A stretch of DNA of 32,252 bases from Roseibium sp. Its GTDB lineage: Bacteria; Pseudomonadota; Alphaproteobacteria; Rhizobiales; Stappiaceae. The position numbers and the translations under genes are program-made. The stretch covers positions 1-32,252 of the forward strand of contig NZ_JAILWL010000013.1 of NCBI RefSeq assembly GCF_025698965.1, in the 5' to 3' direction. Position 1 is the stretch's first letter, and every line of letters begins with the position of its first letter. Positions 23,343 through 30,338 of this stretch are shown piece by piece. The notes under the pieces were generated by a model. It had not been told where the DNA came from, ran no database searches, and worked only from the letters and a program-made list of their open reading frames with translations.

Positions 23343-23936
23343 ATGCCATTTCGCCTTGGCCTTGCTGCCATAGTACTCTCCTTTGCTTCTTCTCCCGCAC
23401 TTGCTCACCTGGATCCGGCGGAGCACGGTTCATTTGCCGCCGGTTTTAGCCATCCCCTGTTCGGCACTGACCACGTGCTTGCGATGATTGCCGTTGGTCT
23501 TTGGGCAGCGCTTCTGGGTGGACGGGCGGTCTGGATGCTGCCAACTGCCTTTGTCAGCGCAATGGTAGCCGGCTTTTTCCTTTCACTTGCCGGTATGCCA
23601 TTGCCTTATGTCGAGCCGTTTATTCTTCTGTCAGTGGTGGTTCTGGGCGTGGTTGTGGCGCTGGCGCTGCGGTTACCTCTCGGTCTGTGTGCAGCCCTGG
23701 TCGCAGCATTTGGCATTTGCCATGGCCATGCCCATGGCGGTGAAATCGGAACAGCAGGGGAGATAGCCTATGCAGGCGGTTTCGTGCTGGCGACAGCATT
23801 GCTTCACGCGGCGGGCCTGCTGATCGGCCATGGCGCCAATATCGCTGCGCATAACAATCCGGGCTGGGCGAGCCGGATTATCCGCGCATTGGGCGTCGCT
23901 ACTGCCTCCGGTGGGATCTATCTGGCGGTTGGCTAG
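23343..23936 (+). CDS. HupE/UreJ family metal permease
   Basis: The 197-residue protein has a cleavable N-terminal signal (to about ALA-H22) and about six membrane segments. It carries the family metal motif HPLFGTDH (His37, Asp43, His44) and a His-rich turn CHGHAHGG near 120-128. HupE/UreJ proteins import nickel or cobalt for hydrogenase, urease or cobalamin enzymes. No such enzyme gene is in the window, so the metal and client are unknown. AAGGA lies 8 nt before the ATG at 23343; the frame is open 43 codons further upstream but that part is not protein-like. Confidence 0.92.
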   Translation: MPFRLGLAAIVLSFASSPALAHLDPAEHGSFAAGFSHPLFGTDHVLAMIAVGLWAALLGGRAVWMLPTAFVSAMVAGFFLSLAGMPLPYVEPFILLSVVVLGVVVALALRLPLGLCAALVAAFGICHGHAHGGEIGTAGEIAYAGGFVLATALLHAAGLLIGHGANIAAHNNPGWASRIIRALGVATASGGIYLAVG

Positions 23937-23970
23937 GCGCGCGCCTTGCTTCATCTCAAAAGATAATCTT

Positions 23971-24022
23971 GTCTCGGAGGAACGGTTCTATTTTCCAGAG
24001 AAAATGGACCTTCCTTCGAGAC
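23971..24022. other. Long imperfect hairpin between convergent hupE and nadC
   Basis: GTCTCGGAGGAA (23971-23982) pairs with TTCCTTCGAGAC (24011-24022), 11 of 12 positions. Inside it GGTTCTATTTT (23984-23994) pairs imperfectly with AAAATGGACC (24001-24010), leaving a 6-nt loop. It lies between the two stop codons and has no clean T tract. It may end both transcripts or be a small intergenic repeat. Confidence 0.5.
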
Positions 24023-24091
24023 GGATCCGAGTGGTCTTTTCGGCATGGATTCGATGCGTGTTGCAATGTCACGGCAACAGCTTGAGAGGCT

Positions 24092-24955
24092 TCAGTGCAT
24101 CTCGATATCGAGACCAAGATCCAGGACGGGGGCCGAATGCGTGATCCAGCCGGAAGAGATCAGATCGACGCCTGCTTCGGCCACAGCCTTGACGGTGTCG
24201 AGCTCAATCCCGCCTGAAGCCTCCAGCAACACCTTGCCGCCCGCAATCTCGACAGCCATTTCCAGCATCTCAGGCGGCATATTGTCGAGCATGACCACAT
24301 CGGGCCCGGCCGTCAGCGCTTCCCTGAGCTGATCGAGGGTGTCGACTTCCACTTCGATTTTCACAAGATGTCCCGCAAAAGCCTTTGCCGCCTCGATGGC
24401 CGGAACGACGCCGCCAGCGACTGCAATGTGGTTGTCCTTGATCAGGATTGCGTCATCGAGACCGAACCGGTGGTTGGCACCACCGCCGCATTTGACGGCG
24501 TATTTCTCAAAAGCCCTCAATCCCGGGGTCGTCTTGCGAGTGCAGACGATATCTGCCGAGGTATGCGCGATCAGGTCGGCGAAACGCGAGGTTGCCGTAG
24601 CGATCCCGGACAAATGACCGATAAAATTCAGGGCGACACGCTCGGCGGAAAGGAGCGCCCGTGCCGGGCCTTCAATGCGAGCAACGACATCGCCCGGTGA
24701 AAGCCGGTCGCCATCCTTCATCAACGGGTCAAACCGAAGGGAAGCATCGGTCAGTCGGAAAGCACTTTCTGCAAACCCTGTTCCCGACAAGACACCGGGC
24801 TTGCGTGCGGCAATCACGGCATTGGCTCTTGCGTCAGCGGGCAATGTTGCCTGGCTGGTCACGTCGCCTGCACGGCCCCAGTCTTCAAGCAGGGCTGCCC
24901 CGACCGCCTCATCAATCATCAGCTGCGGTAATTCGGGTAAGTTTTTCTGGGTCAT
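24092..24955 (-). CDS. nadC: Nicotinate-nucleotide pyrophosphorylase (quinolinate phosphoribosyltransferase)
   Basis: The 287-residue enzyme joins quinolinate and PRPP to give nicotinate mononucleotide and CO2, the third step of de novo NAD synthesis. Signature parts are [53 protein letters not shown] and [10 protein letters not shown] with the basic and acidic ligands of QPRTase, then VMLDNMPPE and LEASGGI. Two starts are possible. ATG 24955 has GGAG 8 nt upstream and is preferred. GTG 24973 overlaps the nadB stop as GTGA, which would give direct translational coupling. It is the last gene of nadA-nadB-nadC. Confidence 0.96.
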   Translation of the reverse strand: MTQKNLPELPQLMIDEAVGAALLEDWGRAGDVTSQATLPADARANAVIAARKPGVLSGTGFAESAFRLTDASLRFDPLMKDGDRLSPGDVVARIEGPARALLSAERVALNFIGHLSGIATATSRFADLIAHTSADIVCTRKTTPGLRAFEKYAVKCGGGANHRFGLDDAILIKDNHIAVAGGVVPAIEAAKAFAGHLVKIEVEVDTLDQLREALTAGPDVVMLDNMPPEMLEMAVEIAGGKVLLEASGGIELDTVKAVAEAGVDLISSGWITHSAPVLDLGLDIEMH

Positions 24956-24969
24956 ATAGGGTACTCCGC

Positions 24970-26571
24970 TCACGCGGTCTCCAAGGCCTCGGCCGTGATC
25001 GCCTCAACCTCTTTCAAGGTGGTGTAGGAGCGTTTGGCCTTGTCCGGGTTCGCGTTCGGAAAGTCGCTGCGGAAATGGCCGCCACGGCTTTCCTGTCGCT
25101 TCAATGCCGCCGCGGTGATGATCTTGCCCGCTGTCATCATGTTTCGGATAGACTGACGGATGCAGATTGTTTCCGCTTTCGTGATTTCGGCGAGCGCGCT
25201 CTTCAGGCCATCCGCATCGCGTTCGACACCAACATTTTTTGCAAGTGTGTCGCGCAGAACGGAAATCGCTTCCCGCTCTTCCACATTGCGCTGGCTCGGA
25301 AGACCAGGTTCGTCATCCATCGCATTCCAGAAGGCGCTGCGCGGTGTCGGCATCAACCCTTGAATGTCCTCAGCAATCCTGGCTGCAAAAACCACCGCTT
25401 CCAAAAGCGAATTGGAGGCAAGCCGGTTGGCGCCATGAGCACCGGTGGAGGCAACCTCTCCTGCGGCCCACAGGCCATCGAGAGATGTCCTGCCGTTGGC
25501 ATCCGTCAAAACACCGCCCATGTGATAGTGCTCGGCCGGCGCGACCGGCAGCAGGTCCTTCACCGGATCAATTCCCGCCGAATTTGCTGCTGCAAAAACC
25601 GTTGGAAATTCGTCCTTGAACTTTGCGCCGACCGCCTCCCGGCAATCCAGATATGCACCGCGCCCTTCAGCGATTTCACGATGAATGGCTCTTGCCACGA
25701 TATCGCGCGGGGCCAGCTCCAGATCCGGATGAATACCCTCCATAAACCGCTCTCCGGCCTTGTTGACCAGGGTCGCGCCTTCTCCGCGCAATGCTTCCGT
25801 CGCGAGTGGTGCGGGATCCTTGCCAACATCAAGTGCGGTCGGATGAAACTGCACGAATTCGGCATCGGCAATTACCGCTCCGGCACGCGCCGCCATGGCA
25901 AGGCCATGGCCGTTGGCTTCATGCGGATTGGTTGTCATGCCATAGAGATGCCCAATTCCCCCGGAAGCCAATACAACCGCCTTTGCCGGGAAGGCCAGGC
26001 GCTCGATGCCACCTCGGCGGCGTGCAAGGACGCCGGTGACGTACCGTCCGCCACCCAGAAAGCTCTCGCCGATGTAACCTTCAAGAACACGGATTGACGG
26101 CGTATTGCGAACAGCGACGATCAGGGCATCCATGATCGCTCTGCCGGCCATATCCCCGCGCACGCGTACAACGCGGCTTTGAGAATGGGCTGCTTCGCGC
26201 GATAGCTGCAGGCGACCTTCAAGATCCTGGTCGAACGGGACACCATAGGACAGAAGATCATGAACACGATCGCTGCCTTCCCGGGTCATCTGATCGACGA
26301 TATTTTCCTCGCAGATACCACATCCGGCAACAAGCGTGTCGTCCCTGTGTTTTTCGACCGAATCCTGTTCCGAAATAGCTGCGGCGATCCCGCCCTGAGC
26401 CCAGGCAGACGACGCGCCTTGTCCGATCGGCGCATTTGTAATCACCGTTACCGGCCTTGGACTGAGTTTCAGGGCACAGAAAAGGCCTGCGAGACCTCCA
26501 CCCAGAATGACGACATCATCCACATCCTTGCCAATATAGGCAGGTGCAAAATCCTCAACCGACACGGCCAT
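24970..26571 (-). CDS. nadB: L-aspartate oxidase
   Basis: The 533-residue flavoenzyme oxidises L-aspartate to iminoaspartate, the substrate of NadA. The FAD dinucleotide-binding motif [15 protein letters not shown] lies at 20-34. It is followed by the fumarate-reductase-like segments [30 protein letters not shown] (read in parts), FVQFHPTAL and HYHMGGV, and by the C-terminal helical domain. Length is close to the E. coli enzyme. ATG at 26571 has AGGAAG 6-7 nt upstream. The gene follows nadA by 103 nt, a gap that contains a perfect hairpin, and is tightly linked to nadC. Confidence 0.97.
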   Translation of the reverse strand: MAVSVEDFAPAYIGKDVDDVVILGGGLAGLFCALKLSPRPVTVITNAPIGQGASSAWAQGGIAAAISEQDSVEKHRDDTLVAGCGICEENIVDQMTREGSDRVHDLLSYGVPFDQDLEGRLQLSREAAHSQSRVVRVRGDMAGRAIMDALIVAVRNTPSIRVLEGYIGESFLGGGRYVTGVLARRRGGIERLAFPAKAVVLASGGIGHLYGMTTNPHEANGHGLAMAARAGAVIADAEFVQFHPTALDVGKDPAPLATEALRGEGATLVNKAGERFMEGIHPDLELAPRDIVARAIHREIAEGRGAYLDCREAVGAKFKDEFPTVFAAANSAGIDPVKDLLPVAPAEHYHMGGVLTDANGRTSLDGLWAAGEVASTGAHGANRLASNSLLEAVVFAARIAEDIQGLMPTPRSAFWNAMDDEPGLPSQRNVEEREAISVLRDTLAKNVGVERDADGLKSALAEITKAETICIRQSIRNMMTAGKIITAAALKRQESRGGHFRSDFPNANPDKAKRSYTTLKEVEAITAEALETA

Positions 26572-26611
26572 GGGAAACTTCCTGGAACAGTTTGGGCATC
26601 GCCCGAAAATG

Positions 26612-26642
26612 CTTCCGGGCCAATTTGACCCTGGCCCGGAAG
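26612..26642 (-). other. Intra-operon hairpin between nadA and nadB
   Basis: CTTCCGGGCCA (26612-26622) and TGGCCCGGAAG (26632-26642) are perfect 11-bp arms around a 9-nt loop. On the minus strand the stem is followed by GCATTTTC, so the T tract is short and offset. It may be a weak terminator lowering nadBC expression or an mRNA processing/stability element. Confidence 0.65.
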
Positions 26643-26674
26643 AAACGCGTTTTCGCGGTTTAGACCAAAGACGG

Positions 26675-27757
26675 TCAGATTTTCAAGTTGATCATCCGCT
26701 CGACCGCGGTTCTGGCCTTGTCCGCAATGACAGGATCTACAATAACTTCGTCCTTCATCTCGACAAGTGTGTCGAGGATCTTGTCTAGCGTGATCCGCTT
26801 CATGTGCGGACATAAATTGCAGGGGCGGATGAAGTTCACGTCCGGCGTTTCACTGGCAACGTTGTCAGCCATCGAGCATTCGGTGATCATCATCACCTTT
26901 TCGGGCTGCTTCGTTTTGACCCAATTGATCATGTGAGCAGTGGAACCGGCAAAGTCGGCCTCAGCCACGACTTCCGGCGGACATTCCGGATGCGCGATGA
27001 TTTTTACATCGGGCTCAATCTTGCGGTAGTCACGCAGTTCTTGTGCAGTGAAACGCTCATGAACCTCACAGGCCCCATCCCACACGAGAACCTCGACATC
27101 GGTCTTGTTGCCGACATTGGCTGCCAGATATTTGTCCGGGATCAGGAACACCTTGTCGACACCGAAGCTTTCGACCACCTGAAGGGCGTTTGATGACGTG
27201 CAGCAGATATCGCATTCAGCCTTCACATCCGCCGAGGTGTTGACATAGGTGATGATCGGAACGCCTGGATTGCGCTCGCGCAAGGCGCGGACATCGGCTC
27301 CGGTAATGGATTCGGCCAGCGAACAGCCCGCCCTCATATCCGGGATCAGTACCGTTTTCTCCGGGCTGAGGATCTTGGAGGTTTCCGCCATGAAATGCAC
27401 ACCGCACTGGACGATCACATCCGCTTCGGTACGGGTTGCCTCGATGGCGAGCTGCAGGCTGTCGCCAACAATGTCCGCCACACCATGATAGATGTCCGGC
27501 GTCATGTAGTTATGAGCCAGAATGACCGCATTGCGCTGTTTCTTGAGCTCGTTGATCGCATGGATCGTCGGTGCCAGCGCAGCCCATTCGATGGCCGGAA
27601 TGATGTGCTTGACCTTCTCGTAGATCGGCGCAGTCGCCTCGGCGATCTCCGGCGTATATGTCAGATCCGGACGCTCCAGCTTGCCGTAGCGCTCCAAAGC
27701 AGTCAGTCCGTTTGCAATCGGTTCACCGATCGGTGCAGTTGCCTGGGCAATGGTCAT
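26675..27757 (-). CDS. nadA: Quinolinate synthase
   Basis: The 360-residue enzyme condenses iminoaspartate with dihydroxyacetone phosphate to quinolinate and carries an oxygen-sensitive [4Fe-4S] cluster. Likely cluster ligands are Cys118 in [10 protein letters not shown], Cys230 in GACEVHERF and Cys313/Cys316 in CNLCPHMK. The substrate-binding blocks [20 protein letters not shown] (at 81-100) and HPECPPEV are present. ATG at 27757 is preceded by a strong GGGAGGT. It is the first gene of the nad operon, and its promoter carries the candidate NadQ operator about 55-75 nt upstream. Confidence 0.97.
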   Translation of the reverse strand: MTIAQATAPIGEPIANGLTALERYGKLERPDLTYTPEIAEATAPIYEKVKHIIPAIEWAALAPTIHAINELKKQRNAVILAHNYMTPDIYHGVADIVGDSLQLAIEATRTEADVIVQCGVHFMAETSKILSPEKTVLIPDMRAGCSLAESITGADVRALRERNPGVPIITYVNTSADVKAECDICCTSSNALQVVESFGVDKVFLIPDKYLAANVGNKTDVEVLVWDGACEVHERFTAQELRDYRKIEPDVKIIAHPECPPEVVAEADFAGSTAHMINWVKTKQPEKVMMITECSMADNVASETPDVNFIRPCNLCPHMKRITLDKILDTLVEMKDEVIVDPVIADKARTAVERMINLKI

Positions 27758-27810
27758 TGCGACCTCCCTTCGATAAGCGGACTGAAACGGGAATTTCAGC
27801 CCGATACCCC

Positions 27811-27831
27811 ATTATACTCAACTTGAGCATA
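27811..27831 (-). promoter_or_regulatory. nadA promoter with candidate NadQ operator
   Basis: TATACTCAA-C-TTGAGCATA at 27813-27831 is a 19-bp inverted repeat whose arms match at 8 of 9 positions. On the minus strand a perfect -10 hexamer TATAAT (plus-strand ATTATA, 27811-27816) overlaps its downstream end; the -35 is poor (GTGTTG or TTGTGT at 17-19 bp). A protein bound here would block polymerase. The site is about 65 nt upstream of the nadA ATG. Assignment to NadQ is inferred from the nearby nadQ gene and the known regulon. Confidence 0.72.
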
Positions 27832-27841
27832 TTCAACACAA

Positions 27842-28056
27842 AAGAAAACGGGCGCAGTGGCCCTGACACTTTTGCTCGTTCGGAGTTTATATAAGAGGAA
27901 TGTGGCCAAAAATCCATCACTTTCGCGCAGATTTCGCTATACTTTCAATTCCTCTTTTATTCTCAACACCTTGCGTCAAAAATTTTCTGAAATCACTAGC
28001 CAGCTAACCAACAGGGCCGGACACAAATGGCCAATACCGGTCATTCATTCCAATTC
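27842..28056. other. AT-rich gap between the divergent nadA and MFS genes
   Basis: No gene or clear RNA is seen in this part of the 382-nt divergent gap. It is markedly AT-rich. The flanking parts contain the nadA operator and the two MFS palindromes. Confidence 0.4.
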
Positions 28057-28072
28057 TTGATCCATTGATCAA
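28057..28072. promoter_or_regulatory. Palindrome TTGATC-N4-GATCAA upstream of the MFS gene
   Basis: Perfect 6-bp arms around CATT, 68 nt before the MFS start. This is a typical shape for a dimeric repressor or activator site. The binding protein is unknown. Confidence 0.45.
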
Positions 28073-28111
28073 AAGAACGCGTTTGGCCAATCGAAGTGCA
28101 TATTTTATTTT

Positions 28112-28127
28112 ATCGTAAAGTTACGAT
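28112..28127. promoter_or_regulatory. Palindrome ATCGTAA-AG-TTACGAT at the MFS ribosome-binding site
   Basis: Perfect 7-bp arms around a 2-nt centre end 2 nt before the GAGG Shine-Dalgarno sequence (28130-28133) of the MFS gene. The position fits an operator that overlaps the transcription start or 5' leader. The cognate regulator is not identifiable. Confidence 0.55.
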
Positions 28128-28139
28128 TTGAGGTTCTTA

Positions 28140-29375
28140 ATGAACATTGCATCCACGTCGACCCGCACCGGTCCCAACATTCCACTTGTCATCGCCTGTG
28201 GCTGTCTGATTGCGCTGATTTCGTTCGGGCCCCGCTCGGCGATGGGCCTGTTCTTTCAGCCGATGACGGAAGCGCGCGACTGGAGCCGTGAAATTTTTGC
28301 GCTGGCCATTGCCATACAGAACCTGATGTGGGGCCTCGGCCAACCGGTCGCCGGCATGATGGCGGATCGTTTCGGCACCTGGAAAACGATGACGCTCGGT
28401 GCGGCTCTCTACGTCTCCGGACTTCTATTGATGATTGACGCGGAAAGCGCGGTGGCCCTGCACGTCTCGGCCGGCGTGCTCATCGGGCTCGGCATCGCCT
28501 TTTCTTCCTTTTCCCTCGTTCTGGCAGCGTTTGGACGCGCAGTGTCCGCGGAACAGAGGTCGCTCGCCTTTGGTATCGGCACGGCGTCCGGTTCGCTGGG
28601 ACAGTTCCTGTTTGCCCCCATGGGAGGCGCCCTTCTTGCCAATGTCGGCTGGCAAGACACCTTGCTTGTTTTTGCCGGACTTGTTGCGCTCGTGCCGTTG
28701 TTTGCCATCGCGCTCAGGGGCAAATCCGAAAACCCGACGGCAGGCGCGCCTGCCAGCAACCAGAAACTCTCTTCTGCCATTTCGGAAGCCTTCGGGACAC
28801 GCGGCTTCATTCTTCTGACAATCGGCTTCTTTGTATGCGGCTTTCACGTGGCGTTCATCACGGTTCACCTGCCCCCTTACATTGCCGATCTGGGCCTGGA
28901 CCCTACCTGGGGGGCGACCGCCATTGCCCTCATCGGGCTTTGCAACATTGTCGGCTCGCTGGCGTCAGGTTACATCGGAGGGCGTTTTTCCAAACCGATC
29001 TTCCTGTCGCTGATCTATCTCGGCCGGTCGGTGGCGATCTTTGCCTTTATCATGCTGCCGATATCACCGACTTCAGTGCTGGTATTTTCCGGTGTCATGG
29101 GCTTGCTTTGGCTTTCAACCATTCCGCCGACTTCAGGACTTGTTGCCGTCATGTTCGGCCCTCGCTACATGGCCACCCTGTTCGGGTTCGTCTTCCTGTC
29201 CCACCAGATCGGGTCCTTCCTGGGTGTCTGGCTGGGCGGCAAGCTCTATGACGAAACAGGTTCCTATGACGCGATCTGGTGGAGCGGAATTGTGCTCGGC
29301 ATCATGGCGGCTGTCATTCACTGGCCGATCGAGGAAAAACCGGTACCGAGGCTGGCAACGGAAGCTGCGGAATAA
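28140..29375 (+). CDS. MFS transporter
   Basis: The 411-residue membrane protein has about 12 predicted transmembrane segments. It has the MFS signature loop between segments 2 and 3 (GMMADRFGTWKTM, about 77-89), a central cytoplasmic loop with GKSENPTAG, and a second half with SGYIGGRFSKP. The general type is like small organic anion or monocarboxylate carriers; the substrate is unknown. The start at 28140 has GAGG 6 nt upstream; an in-frame TTG at 28128 is less likely. It is divergent from nadA and preceded by two palindromes, so it probably has its own regulator. Confidence 0.92.
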   Translation: MNIASTSTRTGPNIPLVIACGCLIALISFGPRSAMGLFFQPMTEARDWSREIFALAIAIQNLMWGLGQPVAGMMADRFGTWKTMTLGAALYVSGLLLMIDAESAVALHVSAGVLIGLGIAFSSFSLVLAAFGRAVSAEQRSLAFGIGTASGSLGQFLFAPMGGALLANVGWQDTLLVFAGLVALVPLFAIALRGKSENPTAGAPASNQKLSSAISEAFGTRGFILLTIGFFVCGFHVAFITVHLPPYIADLGLDPTWGATAIALIGLCNIVGSLASGYIGGRFSKPIFLSLIYLGRSVAIFAFIMLPISPTSVLVFSGVMGLLWLSTIPPTSGLVAVMFGPRYMATLFGFVFLSHQIGSFLGVWLGGKLYDETGSYDAIWWSGIVLGIMAAVIHWPIEEKPVPRLATEAAE

Positions 29376-29440
29376 TCGGGCAGGCTGATCCCGGAGACCC
29401 TGCGATTTCTGTCACTTGCACCAACAAGTTCCGTGAGGTC

Positions 29441-29489
29441 AAATCGATTGCGCGAAGAGCTGGTTCACGCCACTCTTCCGCGTCGATTT
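29441..29489 (+). other. Leader hairpin before the phytochelatin-synthase-like gene
   Basis: AAATCGA (29441-29447) pairs with TCGATTT (29483-29489), and CGCG-AAGAG (29451-29459) pairs with CTCTT-C-CGCG (29473-29482), with a small bulge on each side. The structure ends 22 nt before the ATG at 29512. It is probably transcribed as part of the 5' leader. Confidence 0.4.
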
Positions 29490-29511
29490 TCATTCAAAAG
29501 GGATCAGTTTC

Positions 29512-30231
29512 ATGTACCGGATTGCCTTGAATTTTGCGGCAGCGACGATGGCGTGCCTGTGTTTTGCAAACGCAGAAACGATGCCTTTATCCGAAGACTT
29601 GATCGACCTCACAAGTACGGAAGGGCAGTCTCTTCTCCTGGGTGCCGAGGCGAGCAATGATTATTTTCCCTTAAGTATCCATTTCACGACACAGGATAAC
29701 CCTGCCTATTGCGGTCCGGCGACGATCGCCATTGTGCTAAATGCCCTGAATGTGCCGCGCCCGGCTTCAAAGATGACACTCGGGCTGGGGATGTTCGATC
29801 AGAAAAACATCTTCACTCCAGCAGCTTCAGCCGTGAAACCGGCGGAGTCGATTGTGAACCCGCCTTATGGCATGACGCTTGACGAGCTTGGAGGTGTTCT
29901 TGCGGCGCATGACCTTGATGTCCAAGTCGTTCACGCAGCCGATACAGATCTCGACACGTTTCGAAATACCGCTATCGACCTGCTTCAGAAAGAGAACACT
30001 TTCATACTCGTAAACTATCTTCGAAAGTCCATGGGGCAGGAAAAAGGCGGGCATATTTCGCCGCTTGCCGCTTATGACGAAGATACCGACCGGTTTCTTA
30101 TTCTGGATGTCGCTCGCTACAAGTATCCGCCGGTCTGGGTCGATGCGGCAACCTTGTTCGACGCAATGAACACCATCGATTCCGACAATAACGACAGGAC
30201 ACGAGGCTATGTCAGCGTCGGTCGCTCATAA
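29512..30231 (+). CDS. Secreted phytochelatin-synthase-like cysteine peptidase
   Basis: The 239-residue protein has a signal peptide (cleavage near ANA-E, about 21) and the catalytic core of phytochelatin synthase (PF05023). Cys67 lies in FTTQDNPAYCGPATIAIVL, His181 in KGGHISPLAAYD and Asp199 in ILDVARYKYPPVW. This Cys-His-Asp triad and the half-length size match bacterial members such as the Nostoc protein, which cleave Gly from glutathione or its conjugates. The plant Cys-rich C-terminal domain is absent. Action should be periplasmic. No metal-resistance genes are adjacent. AGGG lies about 9-10 nt before the ATG. Confidence 0.92.
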   Translation: MYRIALNFAAATMACLCFANAETMPLSEDLIDLTSTEGQSLLLGAEASNDYFPLSIHFTTQDNPAYCGPATIAIVLNALNVPRPASKMTLGLGMFDQKNIFTPAASAVKPAESIVNPPYGMTLDELGGVLAAHDLDVQVVHAADTDLDTFRNTAIDLLQKENTFILVNYLRKSMGQEKGGHISPLAAYDEDTDRFLILDVARYKYPPVWVDAATLFDAMNTIDSDNNDRTRGYVSVGRS

Positions 30232-30310
30232 CGGTCATTCGCGTACCCGGTAAGTGGCATTGGCTAAGAAACTGCTGCGCCAAGCAACGACGGACACCGG
30301 CATGTTTTTT

Positions 30311-30338
30311 TTAAAAATCCGCGACCACATGTGTCGCG
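30311..30338 (-). terminator. Terminator overlapping the glyS stop codon
   Basis: On the minus strand CGCGAC and GTCGCG (plus 30333-30338 and 30320-30325) form a 6-bp stem with a 7-nt loop inside the last glyS codons. It is followed by GATTTTT that includes the stop codon TAA. The coding end therefore doubles as the termination signal. Confidence 0.6.

Noticed and set aside
24661-26097. Long plus-strand open frame opposite nadB
   Set aside because: It is a shadow of nadB, whose family assignment is certain; the antisense translation is rich in Arg, His, Cys and Pro and has no domain.
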